Positions 25,674 to 35,374 are shown, counted from the stretch's first letter. The stretch: 64,000 nucleotides of DNA from Bacteroidota bacterium (GCA_037133915.1 JBAXND010000015.1:1-64000), one strand, 5' to 3'. The notes: generated by a model not told the origin, from the letters alone. A program made the numbers and translations.

Positions 25674-27134
25674 ATGAAATTTCAAAAAACATTGCTATCC
25701 TTTTTTTTCATAATAATAACGTTATCCGGATATTCGCAAGGCACTGCCGTAAATACCACCGGTGCTGCGCCCGATCCATCGGCAATTTTTGATGCCAATA
25801 GCTCAAGCAAGGGCGTGTTGATTTCACGTATGACCGATAATGAGCGCAATGCGATTGTAAATCCTGCTGAAGGGCTGATGATATTTAACACTTCATCAAA
25901 ATGCATTAATTTGTTTAAGAATGGCGGATGGTTTGAATTGTGTGGCAATTGTATTCCCCCGAATGCTCCGGTGGCTTCAAGTAATAGCCCCGTATGCTCC
26001 GGCGATACGCTGAAGCTCACAGCTACCAATATTTCAAATGCAACATACAGCTGGAGCGGACCAAATGGGTTTACATCGACACAACAAAATCCGATTCTGA
26101 TTAACGCAGCAGTTGTCAATAGTGGTGCATACTCCGTAACTGCAACGGTAAACAATTGTTCAAGCCCTTTTGCCACAACAACAGCCACGGTAAATCAGCG
26201 GCCCGTTTCGACGTTTACCGCAAGCCCGGCACAAGGCGTTATCAACCAAAATGTAACTTTTAGCCCAACTGTAATCGGAGCAGGTTATACATGGACATTT
26301 CAGAATGGAACTCCTGCAACAAGTACGGCTCAGAACCCTGTTGTGCAATGGTCGGCTACTGGAAGTTATAACATCAGCCTTACGGTAAATCAGAATGGCT
26401 GTTCATCAAACACAAGCGTTACTTTTATAGTTACAAACTGCACTCACAGCAGTCAAACATTTTCCTATACCGGAGGTATCCAAACCTTCACCATTCCCAG
26501 CTGCATTGACACTGTAACGATAGAGGCTTATGGTGCTCAGGGCGGAAATGGAAGTTCAAAACTCGGCGGCAAAGGTGCGAAAATGACCGGCAAATTTCCC
26601 GTAACAGGCGGTCAGACACTTACTATTGTTGTTGGTCAGAAAGGTATTGACAGCCCGTCAACAGGTTCCGGAGGCGGCGGATCGGGTGTGCATAACAACG
26701 GAACCCTGATGATAATTGCCGGTGGTGGTGGCGGCGCCGACTTACAGACGTCCGGTGGACTTGGTGCAACTACAGCCAACTGTGGCTTAAATGGTATCGG
26801 TGGAGATGCCGGAGCAGGAGGATGCGGTGGCGCCAATGGCGGGAACAATTTTTCGTATCCGAATGGTAGAGGAGGCAAAGGATGGAATGCAGGAAGCAAC
26901 GGTTCAACCGGTGATAACGGTAATGTTGCCGGCACTTTCGGTCTTGGAGGTGGCGGTGGTTCAGCAACCAATGGTGTTGGAAATGCCGGTGGCGGCGGTG
27001 GCGGCTATTCGGGTGGCGGCGGTGGCGGCACCAATAATTCGGCAGGCGGTGGCGGCTCTTATAATATCGGACTGAGCCAGTCAAACACGGCTGATTACAA
27101 CACAGGCAACGGATTTGTGACCATAACATGGTAA
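25674..27134 (+). CDS. Secreted glycine-rich (ALK/LTK-type GRD) protein, paralogue 3
   Basis: Signal peptide LSFFFIIITLSGYSQ, N-terminal module AAPDPSAIFDANSSSKGVL (the most diverged of the four), Ig-like (SNSPVCSGDTLKLTAT), PKD-like (YTWTFQNGTPATSTAQNP) and a glycine-rich domain beginning HSSQTFSYTGGIQTFTIP. The domain keeps IAGGGGGADLQ in place of the SDIR region of its paralogues, and ends GFVTITW. It therefore lacks the SDIR motif, a possible sign of functional drift. The 3' flank (TAATTAATAGTGAAGAATTA) is shared with the flank of paralogue 2, which shows that the duplicated unit included downstream sequence. Confidence 0.85.
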   Translation: MKFQKTLLSFFFIIITLSGYSQGTAVNTTGAAPDPSAIFDANSSSKGVLISRMTDNERNAIVNPAEGLMIFNTSSKCINLFKNGGWFELCGNCIPPNAPVASSNSPVCSGDTLKLTATNISNATYSWSGPNGFTSTQQNPILINAAVVNSGAYSVTATVNNCSSPFATTTATVNQRPVSTFTASPAQGVINQNVTFSPTVIGAGYTWTFQNGTPATSTAQNPVVQWSATGSYNISLTVNQNGCSSNTSVTFIVTNCTHSSQTFSYTGGIQTFTIPSCIDTVTIEAYGAQGGNGSSKLGGKGAKMTGKFPVTGGQTLTIVVGQKGIDSPSTGSGGGGSGVHNNGTLMIIAGGGGGADLQTSGGLGATTANCGLNGIGGDAGAGGCGGANGGNNFSYPNGRGGKGWNAGSNGSTGDNGNVAGTFGLGGGGGSATNGVGNAGGGGGGYSGGGGGGTNNSAGGGGSYNIGLSQSNTADYNTGNGFVTITW

Positions 27135-27173
27135 TTAATAGTGAAGAATTAAGAACGAAAAAATCATTTTAAT

Positions 27174-28628
27174 ATGAAATTTTTAAAAGTTCTCCCCCTG
27201 GTTATTTTTATACTTGCAGCCACTGTGGCATTCCCGCAAGGAACATCTATAAACACCACCGGCACTGCTGCAGATCCATCAGCGATACTTGATGTAAGCA
27301 GCACTTCGCAGGGCGCTTTATTACCACGCATGTCAGAAGCTCAGCGCAATGCCATTAACAGTCCGGCCGACGGGCTGATTATTTTTAATACAACTACCGG
27401 CTGTATGAACTATTATCATAATAATATATGGTATCAATGGTGCGGCACCTGCATTCCGCCATCGGCGCCTATAGCCGGAAACAATAGTCCGGTTTGCTCA
27501 GGCGATACCATTAAACTCACAGCCTCTTTCATTCCGAATGTTACTTATAACTGGACCGGTCCGAATGGTTTTTCTTCTGCGCTTCAAAATCCCAAAATAC
27601 CAAATTCATCTACTGCAAATACAGGGACCTACAGTGTAACTGCGTCAATAAGCGGATGCACCAGCACAGCCGGTACAACAAGTATAACTGTAAATCAAAC
27701 GCCATCGTCGGCATTCACTTTTAATCCAACGACCACCGGCCTAAACTCAAACGTGACTTTTACTCCGGGTGTTTCGGGTGCCTCTTATTCATGGACTTTC
27801 TAAAGCGGAACACCTTCAAACAGTACGGTTCAGAATCCGGTGGTTCAGTGGGCTGTATCGGGCACTTACAATATTTCGCTGGTTGTAACACAAAACGGAT
27901 GCACATCTACAACCACTACAAATACTATTTCTGTTACTTCATGCGGAATTGTGCATGGTACACAAACATTTAATTACACAGGCGCACAGCAATCATTTAC
28001 CGTACCTGCGTGTATAACTTCTGTTACATTGGAAGCCTGGGGCGGACAAGGCGGAGATAATAACGGAAGCGGTTATACCGGTGGTCGCGGAGGCTATGCC
28101 TACGGAACGTTAACGGTAACTCCTGGTCAAACACTTTATGTGTATGTGGGCGGAGATGGTCAGGATGGATCTTCCACCAGTAATGTTTTTATGGCCGGTG
28201 GCTGGAACGGAGGAGGCACGGGTGTTTCGACAGGTGGTGGCGGTGGTGGCGGCAGCGATGTGCGTGTTGGAGGAACGGCCTTAACAGACAGAGTGCTTGT
28301 GGCAGGAGGCGGCGGCGGCGCTTACGGAGGCTCTTATGCAGATAACGGTGGTTACGGAGGTGGCTTATCGGGTCAGAGCAGGCAGATTACTACGGGCGGA
28401 ACGCAATCTGCCGGAGGCACTACAGGTGGCTCATTTGGTCAGGGCGGTTCTCAAAGCAATACAGGATACATGTGCGGAGGTGGCGGTGGAGGATATTATG
28501 GCGGCGGCACTGCATCGGTGAACGGTACCGGTTCGGGCGGCTCATCGTATTATGCCGGAACAACAGCACCGAATGGCACAACGGCCGATGTAAATACAGG
28601 TGTCGGCAAAGTTGTTATTACCTGGTAG
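27174..28628 (+). pseudogene. Glycine-rich paralogue 4, interrupted by one in-frame TAA
   Basis: The reading frame carries all the paralogue domains: signal peptide (VIFILAATVAFPQ), GTAADPSAILDVSSTSQGAL, NNSPVCSGDTIKLTASF, then the PKD-like domain, where YSWTF is followed by TAA at 27801-27803 and then by SGTPSNSTVQNPVVQW in the same frame. The paralogues read YSWTFQNGTP at this place, so a single CAA-to-TAA change explains the break. Downstream the frame is intact to 28628, including GGGGGGSDVRVGG, RVLVAGGGGG and KVVITW. No frameshift or other decay is visible, so the mutation is recent, is a sequencing error, or is read through. The 5' part would encode a 209-residue secreted Ig-like protein. 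Confidence 0.85.
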
Positions 28629-28943
28629 AACTATTTGAATAAGGAAACAAAAACTCCGGTTCAAAAAGCAATGTACACTCCTCAGACATCTGACATTCCA
28701 ATGTGATTCAGAAAGGTCATGCTTATTATTTTGTTCATAAAACCCGAGCATTATCGGGGTATTTAGGTTTGTCAACGAATACTTCTGATATTTTCGCAAG
28801 TCAAAAAACCTGAAATTTATACGGGAAAAAAGTCCTATTGAAACAGGACATATACCCCTTGAAGCAGCATCGCTGTTCGTTGTAATTTTGTAGCAGAGTT
28901 CTTTATATCCACAGAATACTCCACTACTACAACAGCTAACACG
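28629..28943. other. Intergenic region between the paralogue array and the next secreted gene
   Basis: No credible gene is visible on either strand. It contains a small inverted repeat (GTCCT, eight-base loop, AGGAC, about 28832-28849) and, at its right end, a good promoter. No T-tailed terminator follows paralogue 4. Confidence 0.55.
28859..28890 (+). promoter_or_regulatory. Promoter with TTG, 21-base spacer and TAATTTTG
   Basis: A -33 TTG at 28859-28861 and a -7 TAATTTTG at 28883-28890. The preceding TATACCCC and the internal ATCGCTGTTCGT resemble the sequence before 30194. Confidence 0.65.
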
Positions 28944-29690
28944 ATGAAAAACATTAACACAAAACCCACGCACAACGGCAAATTCAGCAGTTCTTCCGTT
29001 ACACTGGTGATTGCATTTGCACTTGTTTTTGCCTTCAACACTTTTTCGCAACCTGATGGCATCAATGCCGAAAACAGCTATACAAAGCAATACAGCGCTT
29101 ATGATTTAAGCGCCGGGATTAATGCATTTGACCTTATTGCAGAAGACCGGATGATTCTTTCAACCGAATATAAAGTTGCGATGGGCGCAGATGGTCTGTC
29201 ATATATAATGTATGAAACAGAAAACAAACAGACCTCATCAAGAACAGAATATCTGGGTGAACTTTATGCTCCAAAGATTGTTGTTCGCGAAATAGAATTT
29301 CAGGAAGATCAGCTTAAACAGTATAATGACAACCTTCAAAACACAGCAAATGACAACCCATACTTAGGATTTATTTCAGACGGTGGGATTAAAGGAAAAG
29401 ATAATGGTACCACTGACGGTGATAAAAAAGAAGCAAAGAATGAAAAAAAGGCAAAGAAGTCTAAATCGCGTATCGATGGTAAATACCTTGGACGTTATAG
29501 CTGCATAGATGATTATCAGTTCGATCAGTTTGAGAAGGAGAACCCTACTCGGTCATTTGGTAACAATTTCACCAATAAGAAAAATTCAGCAAAAACCACC
29601 GGACAGGTAACGCGCCGAATCAATGCGAAATACTTGCTTGAGCACGCCAGCATAGAATCATTTCTGGCTGACGAATATGAAACCAAGTAA
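28944..29690 (+). CDS. Secreted protein of unknown function
   Basis: A 248-residue protein with an N-terminal export signal (SVTLVIAFALVFAFNTFSQ). The mature part has no family I recognise. It contains an acidic first half (EDRMILSTEYKVAMGADG), a lysine-rich central linker (GDKKEAKNEKKAKKSKSR) and two related short segments, RIDGKYLGRYSCIDDYQFDQF and RINAKYLLEHASIESFLADEY. These share the pattern RI-x-(G/A)-KYL-x(4-6)-(C/S)I-(D/E)-(D/S)-(Y/F), a small internal repeat. No T9SS C-terminal domain is visible. It has its own promoter and lies between glycine-rich paralogue 4 and a small unknown gene. Confidence 0.7.
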   Translation: MKNINTKPTHNGKFSSSSVTLVIAFALVFAFNTFSQPDGINAENSYTKQYSAYDLSAGINAFDLIAEDRMILSTEYKVAMGADGLSYIMYETENKQTSSRTEYLGELYAPKIVVREIEFQEDQLKQYNDNLQNTANDNPYLGFISDGGIKGKDNGTTDGDKKEAKNEKKAKKSKSRIDGKYLGRYSCIDDYQFDQFEKENPTRSFGNNFTNKKNSAKTTGQVTRRINAKYLLEHASIESFLADEYETK

Positions 29691-29714
29691 CAATAATTAA
29701 CGCACGTTATTTCA

Positions 29715-29957
29715 ATGAAAGCAGCAAAAAGATTTCTGCATCGATTGTCACGAAACCCGATTGCCCAAAGAACAGGATTGATTTATAAAATATTATTTGC
29801 AGTAAATTTTGCAGCAGCGCAACCGGTTGTTTCACATATGCAGACATCAGAGATTAACAAAAAAGAGCATACATTAAAGGAAGATAGAAAGATTACACAA
29901 GCATTCACCATGAACTTTCAAACAACTGTAAATACTAAAAAAGCGAACAACGACTAA
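29715..29957 (+). CDS. Small protein of unknown function
   Basis: An 80-residue frame starting 24 bases after the previous stop, on the same strand and ahead of a clear terminator, which is why I keep it. The N-terminus is basic and followed by a hydrophobic patch (LIYKILFAVNFAAAQPV) that could act as a signal peptide; the rest is polar and lysine-rich (INKKEHTLKEDRK). No known domain. It may be a decayed remnant and not a functional gene. Confidence 0.4.
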   Translation: MKAAKRFLHRLSRNPIAQRTGLIYKILFAVNFAAAQPVVSHMQTSEINKKEHTLKEDRKITQAFTMNFQTTVNTKKANND

Positions 29958-29987
29958 TTTTTTCTCATGGGTTTAGGTTTGGCAGAC

Positions 29988-30026
29988 AGGCAGAGAGCAA
30001 ACGCTTTCTGCCTTTTGTTTTTTTTC
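29988..30026 (+). terminator. Rho-independent terminator
   Basis: AGGCAGAGAGC pairs with GCTTTCTGCCT (one G-T pair) around AAAC, followed by a T-rich run. It ends the 28944-29957 unit. Confidence 0.88.
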
Positions 30027-30115
30027 ATCCAGGTGAAAAATACCACGGCACCATAGTACAAATGACCTATAAATAATCACGGCTTTTGACTAGTCATATA
30101 TGCTAGTTTATACCC

Positions 30116-30147
30116 TTGAAATCGCCGTTCGTCTTATCGTAATTTTG
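30116..30147 (+). promoter_or_regulatory. Promoter with TTG, 21-base spacer and TAATTTTG
   Basis: The -33 TTG is at 30116-30118 and the -7 TAATTTTG at 30140-30147, with the same geometry as 28859-28890 and similar neighbouring sequence (TATACCC, ATCGCCGTTCGT). Confidence 0.65.
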
Positions 30148-30193
30148 CTTTATCCATAAACGAATCAAAGATAATAACACTCAATATACGACC

Positions 30194-33100
30194 ATGAATC
30201 TCAAAAACACTGAAAACATGACTTCCCGTACATTCTCTGGCAGCGGCGTCCAGCAATGCTTTCGGCTCATTGTAGTTCTATTGTTGATGCTCATCGGCAG
30301 AAGTGAACTTTCGGCCACAAACTACTATTGGGTTGGTGGAACAGGAAACTGGTCGGATATAAACCATTGGGTAACCACGTCCGGGGGCAATATTAACCAC
30401 CTACAGGTTCCTACAGCATTCGACGATGTATATTTTGATGCGAACTCATTTTATGATACCAATCAAGTGGTAACAGTGAACGCGGGAAATTACACTGCCA
30501 GAAATATTGATTGGACAGGCGCACTCTACAAACCAAAATTCACCAATATTAATGGATACATTTTTCGGGTGTTCGGTTCAATGACTCTTATCAGCAATAT
30601 GGTGTTTGATTATTTGGGAGCAATAAATTTTGAAAGTACTACCGCCGGAAATATTATTACAACTTCAGGGCAGGTCTTTAAAAACAATATTACCTTTTGT
30701 GGAATTGGAGGTCAATGGACATTAGCAGATGACCTAAACATGACCAATAAATCAATTTATCTTCTGAATGGCACTTTTAATACTAACAATAAAACTATCA
30801 ACTGTGGAACTATTTATTCTCAGGGTGCGGACTTGCGTTCACTTATTTTAGGTACATCAATCCTCAACTTAAGAGGCAGTTTTTATGGAAATGCCGTAAA
30901 CTTTACGTTCAGCGGCGCAAACTCCACCTTCAATTTTCTTTCGGCGAATGCACAAATAAGCACAAATGGAGGCACACTCAATTACAATTTTGTAAACTTC
31001 AACGACTCCACAGGAACTGCTCTTATCAGTACCGGCACAACAGCCAATGCAACATTTGCAAGTGTTGTTATAAAATCAAATGGTAAAATCTATGGCAACA
31101 ATACGTTCGTAAATATATCTTTGTTAAAGAGTATCTACCAGCTTCAGGAAGGCAAAACTCAGACTATCACAGGCTCTCTGATTACCGCCGGTGCATGTAC
31201 TCAATCAACCGTTATTCGCTCAACCACTGATAGTATTACAGCAACTATTCATAAAACCGGTAGCCCACTGGTTGTTAATTATGTTTTACTTAAGGATATT
31301 GTTGCAACAGGATCATCATTTACAGCAAATAACTCTGTAGACCTCGGCAACAATACAGGCTGGACCATTAATGCATCGACACCTCTCAACCTTTATTGGG
31401 TCGGCAATAGTGGTACCTGGGACAACCCGGCACACTGGTCGTATACCAGCGGTGGAGCAGGCGGTGCTTGTGTTCCTTCTCCTTATGATAATGTATTTTT
31501 TGATGCAAATTCTTTCACAATTCCGAGCCAATCTGTAAACATTTCGAGCACCAATGTTTTTTGCCAGAGTATGACATGGACAGGTGTATTGAACACTCCT
31601 GAACTAAAAGGTATTCCTTTGAGTTCACTGAATATTTATGGCTCACTTACTTTTTCCCCGAATATGACTCTTGATTATAAAGGGCTCGTATATTTTGTAT
31701 CATCAACCACCGGTCGCACAATTACGTCAGCAGGTCAGATATTCAAGAATAATGTAACCTTTTGCCAGGCTAATGGCGGATGGAAACTGTTGGACGAATT
31801 TAACACCGGAAACAGCACCTTGTGCTTTATTGCAGGCAGTATTAACACCAACAGCAAAACTGTGAAATGTTCTTCCTTCAATTCAACTTACACAAACCAA
31901 AGACAACTGATACTTGGCGCATCGGAAATAGATATCATTGGTGCTTCATCAAATGCATGGGCGTTCAATGCGACGAATCTTGATTTTCAGTGTGGCACCT
32001 CGGTAATAAATTTTATCAGCGGTGCTGCAGGTATGTCAAATACAACAGGTGATACCATTGTATTTAATGATGTGAATTTTACTGAACATTCAGGTATGAC
32101 AAGCCTTTCGAGCTTAAACATTACTGGCAAATTTCATTCAATGATGGTTGGATATAACTCGTCTATCGGAGGAAATAATATTTATGACCATCTCGACCTT
32201 GAGGGATTTCTCTACATTTTAAGTGCCAACAAAACTCAAACAATACTCAATTCAATGACTACTGCCGGCACTTGCGAACATTATACTTACATGTATACCA
32301 ATTCGCTGGGAATGCAGGCAACGTTTCTTAAATCATCAGGCACACTGAATCTTTCTTACCTGCTGCTTCAGGACATTAATGCAACAGGCGGTGCCGTATT
32401 TAACGCTAATACATCCATAAATCTTTCAAATAATAGTGGTTGGAACTTCACGTCTCCTCCGGCGCATGACCTCTATTGGGTGGGTGGTACAGGTAACTGG
32501 AACGAAAGCAGCCACTGGGCTTATACCAGCGGTGGCACACCGGGTGCTTGTGTGCCTACACCTTTTGATAATGTATTTTTTGATCTTCACTCATACGGAA
32601 CCACAGGTCAATATACAGAGGTTACCTGCGAAGTAATATTCTGCAATAATATGACCTGGACAGGTGTACAGTACACTCCAGAATGGAAAGGAAGCTCATG
32701 CAGCAGCCTGAAAATTTTCGGTTCTCTGACATTATCGCCCAATATGACGATGAACTATGGTGGCGTATTTTATTTCGAAGCGCTGAGCACCGGAAAAACA
32801 ATTACAACATGCGGAAAGGTAATTAAAAATAATGTTTTCTTATGTGGCGCAGGTGGCGGCTGGACAATGCTCGATAATTTTGAAGATTTGAAAGCCGTCA
32901 ATATGGTTAAAGGCACTTTCAATACAAACGGTCACAATTTGATTTGTAACAATTTTATTTCAAGTATTGCAGGTACACGCAACATCAACATGAACGCGTC
33001 AGATATAATTATTAAAGGAAACGCCCCGGGTTCATGGAATGTTTCTGTTACCGGACTTACATTCAGCGGAAGCAATTCGCACATTACCTTACCCCGCCCC

Positions 33101-35374
33101 AATGGCGGCATGTCGAATAACGGCAGCGGAAGTATTGCTTTTCATGATGTTGTTTTTGCAGATACATCAGGCACATCAGAACTTTCTGATCCCAACATTA
33201 CCATCAGTTTCAACAAAGTGGTATTTAACAGTAACGGCAAGATTACAGGGAATAACACGTTTGACACCCTGATGTTCTACCCTGCCAAAACTTATACGCT
33301 GGAAGCTACAAAAACCCAAACCATTATTAGTAAACTTTATATGTTTGGCAATGGTTGCTATCCTATAACTCTGAAATCGACGGTACAGGGTGTTCAGTCA
33401 AAGATGTATAAAAATGGCGGCATGGTTTCAGCAGCGTACGTTGAAATGCGCGATCAGTTTGCTTCAGGAGCATCTTTTTATGCAGGCAATAATAGTGTAA
33501 ACGTTTCTAACAACACCGGATGGGTGTTTGGTGTAGCTCCCGGCTATGTGTTTGGTTTACCCGATACCGCCTATATCTGCCCGGGCGACAGCCTTGTTTT
33601 GAATACGAACGGATTTGTAGGCGCAGTTTCATTTGAATGGCAAGATGGCAGCACTAACCCTACTTACACCGTTACATCGACAGGCAAATACTGGGTAGAG
33701 GTTACGTATGCCGACCATTGCTTCCTTGTTGATACGATTACAATATTAAACAATTCCATAACCACTGCTGAAGCAGGACCTGACCATTCGATATGTACAG
33801 GCGGATCAGCTACCTTAACTGCAACAGGGCTTCCCGGGTCAACGTATGCATGGAGCACAGGTGACACTACAGCCCAGACCACCGTTACACCCACAGCAAC
33901 ATACACATACGTAGTTTCAGTTTCTAACGTTTGTGGCATTGCAACTGACTATGTGCTTGTATATGTGAATCAGCCTCCTGTTGCAAATGCAGGTCACGAT
34001 ACTACCACATGTCCGGGGACTCCTATAACGCTTACTGCAATCGGTCAGCCAGGGTATACCTACCTTTGGAGCAATGGCGGAACAGGTATTTCGACGAATG
34101 TATCACCGCTCACAACAACAACATATTCGGTAACAGTTACCGACAGTGCCGGTTGCGGAAGCGCTATCGATCAGGTCACAGTATTTACTTATGGAAGCGC
34201 ATGGGCAAATGCCGGAGCCGATGTTTCAGTTTGTCAGGGAACAACAGTTGCATTGGTAGCTTCAGGGCCAGCTGGCTCAACCTACCAGTGGAGCAATGGG
34301 GCTTCAGGTACATGCAATAATGTAACGCCCACTACAACCACTACCTATGTTGTTACGGTTACCGGACCGGGAAACTGCGGCATTGCAACCGATGATGTAA
34401 CTGTTGCAGTAAGCACCTTCCCTACTGTTGATGCCGGCAGCGATACAACTATTTGCCCCGGATCGGCAGTACAACTTACAGCTATTGGTCATAATGCAAA
34501 TGCTTATTTGTGGAGCACAGGACAATCGGGTAAAACAATAACCGTTGCTCCGTCCACACAAACTACATACACTGTACAGGCAAGTAACGTCTGCGGTTCG
34601 GCAACCGATAACGTAACAATTAGCATGCTGCCAACTGCCACAATACTATCGACGATAAGCGACGAGCATTGCGGACAGCACGACGGTGCCGCTATGCTGA
34701 CAGGTGCGGTTGATTACCTCTGGGAAAACGGTGTAAGCGGACCATACATTTCTAACCTTGGCGCCGGAGTTTATAATGTAAGCGTTTATAACGGAATATG
34801 CTATTCAACCGAAAGCATTGTTATTGCAACTGCTCCAGGACCCGTAGCCGATTTTGAAACCACCATGTTGAGTGATGATATCGAATCCAAAACTTTTGAT
34901 TTCAATGATAAGTCAATTGGTGCTACAAGCTGGAATTGGGATTTTGGTGATAAAACATCCACTTCAGGCGTAACAGCTGTTGAACACACCTTTTTGGGTG
35001 CAGGTAAATTCAATGTTACACTTGCAGTAAAAGATGCTTACAATTGCACCGATACCGCAGTTCAGGTTATCCAAATCGAATTGCCTTCGCTTTACTTCAT
35101 CCCTAACGCGTTTACGCCAAATGCAGATGGAACAAACGAGGAATTCGGTCCTATTTGGAGAGACAAAAGCGTACTCGTAAAATATGAATTCATAGTTTAT
35201 GACCGCTGGGGAGCACAGGTATTCTATACAAACAATCCTGATCAGGGATGGAACGGAACTTCTTTCAACGGATCAGAGACAGCAGCAGACGGTGTTTATT
35301 CATGGCTGATGACAGTGACGGAAAAGCCTGAATTTGAAAGGCAATACGCAGGAAGCCTGACACTCTATCGCTAA
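30194..35374 (+). CDS. Giant T9SS surface protein with three WVGGTGNW repeats, Ig-like, PKD and gliding-type C-terminal domain
   Basis: 1726 residues. The signal peptide is about residues 15-40 (LIVVLLLMLIGRSELSA). Three long repeats begin YYWVGGTGNWSDINHW (about residue 45), LYWVGNSGTWDNPAHW (about 400) and LYWVGGTGNWNESSHW (about 760). Repeats 2 and 3 continue with YTSGG, GACVPxPxDNVFFD and NMTWTGV; repeat 1 has the related FDDVYFDANSF. Each is rich in asparagine-containing strands and looks like a beta-solenoid. From about 1118 come Ig-like SprB-type units (GSATLTATGLPGSTYAWSTG and relatives), then a PKD domain (WNWDFGDKTS, about 1560) and a C-terminal domain from about 1630 (FIPNAFTPNADGTNEEFGP, VYDRWG). 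The last targets it to type IX secretion. Likely an adhesin or cell-surface filament. Confidence 0.9.
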   Translation: MNLKNTENMTSRTFSGSGVQQCFRLIVVLLLMLIGRSELSATNYYWVGGTGNWSDINHWVTTSGGNINHLQVPTAFDDVYFDANSFYDTNQVVTVNAGNYTARNIDWTGALYKPKFTNINGYIFRVFGSMTLISNMVFDYLGAINFESTTAGNIITTSGQVFKNNITFCGIGGQWTLADDLNMTNKSIYLLNGTFNTNNKTINCGTIYSQGADLRSLILGTSILNLRGSFYGNAVNFTFSGANSTFNFLSANAQISTNGGTLNYNFVNFNDSTGTALISTGTTANATFASVVIKSNGKIYGNNTFVNISLLKSIYQLQEGKTQTITGSLITAGACTQSTVIRSTTDSITATIHKTGSPLVVNYVLLKDIVATGSSFTANNSVDLGNNTGWTINASTPLNLYWVGNSGTWDNPAHWSYTSGGAGGACVPSPYDNVFFDANSFTIPSQSVNISSTNVFCQSMTWTGVLNTPELKGIPLSSLNIYGSLTFSPNMTLDYKGLVYFVSSTTGRTITSAGQIFKNNVTFCQANGGWKLLDEFNTGNSTLCFIAGSINTNSKTVKCSSFNSTYTNQRQLILGASEIDIIGASSNAWAFNATNLDFQCGTSVINFISGAAGMSNTTGDTIVFNDVNFTEHSGMTSLSSLNITGKFHSMMVGYNSSIGGNNIYDHLDLEGFLYILSANKTQTILNSMTTAGTCEHYTYMYTNSLGMQATFLKSSGTLNLSYLLLQDINATGGAVFNANTSINLSNNSGWNFTSPPAHDLYWVGGTGNWNESSHWAYTSGGTPGACVPTPFDNVFFDLHSYGTTGQYTEVTCEVIFCNNMTWTGVQYTPEWKGSSCSSLKIFGSLTLSPNMTMNYGGVFYFEALSTGKTITTCGKVIKNNVFLCGAGGGWTMLDNFEDLKAVNMVKGTFNTNGHNLICNNFISSIAGTRNINMNASDIIIKGNAPGSWNVSVTGLTFSGSNSHITLPRPNGGMSNNGSGSIAFHDVVFADTSGTSELSDPNITISFNKVVFNSNGKITGNNTFDTLMFYPAKTYTLEATKTQTIISKLYMFGNGCYPITLKSTVQGVQSKMYKNGGMVSAAYVEMRDQFASGASFYAGNNSVNVSNNTGWVFGVAPGYVFGLPDTAYICPGDSLVLNTNGFVGAVSFEWQDGSTNPTYTVTSTGKYWVEVTYADHCFLVDTITILNNSITTAEAGPDHSICTGGSATLTATGLPGSTYAWSTGDTTAQTTVTPTATYTYVVSVSNVCGIATDYVLVYVNQPPVANAGHDTTTCPGTPITLTAIGQPGYTYLWSNGGTGISTNVSPLTTTTYSVTVTDSAGCGSAIDQVTVFTYGSAWANAGADVSVCQGTTVALVASGPAGSTYQWSNGASGTCNNVTPTTTTTYVVTVTGPGNCGIATDDVTVAVSTFPTVDAGSDTTICPGSAVQLTAIGHNANAYLWSTGQSGKTITVAPSTQTTYTVQASNVCGSATDNVTISMLPTATILSTISDEHCGQHDGAAMLTGAVDYLWENGVSGPYISNLGAGVYNVSVYNGICYSTESIVIATAPGPVADFETTMLSDDIESKTFDFNDKSIGATSWNWDFGDKTSTSGVTAVEHTFLGAGKFNVTLAVKDAYNCTDTAVQVIQIELPSLYFIPNAFTPNADGTNEEFGPIWRDKSVLVKYEFIVYDRWGAQVFYTNNPDQGWNGTSFNGSETAADGVYSWLMTVTEKPEFERQYAGSLTLYR

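Noticed and set aside
26636..26971. Proline-rich minus-strand frame opposite glycine-rich paralogue 3
   Set aside because: Its PPPPP runs are the antisense of Gly codons in a well supported gene; there is no start context or domain.
27801..27803. Recoded or suppressed stop codon as normal decoding
   Set aside because: TAA ends many intact genes in the window, and no recoding signal is evident around this site. A mutation or sequencing error is simpler.
28650..28700. tRNA-like GGTTCAA in the gap after paralogue 4
   Set aside because: No acceptor or anticodon stems can be formed around it.
28542..29090. 182-residue minus-strand frame across the paralogue 4 end and the following gap
   Set aside because: Overlaps two plus-strand genes with good signals, and its composition is unlike a real protein.
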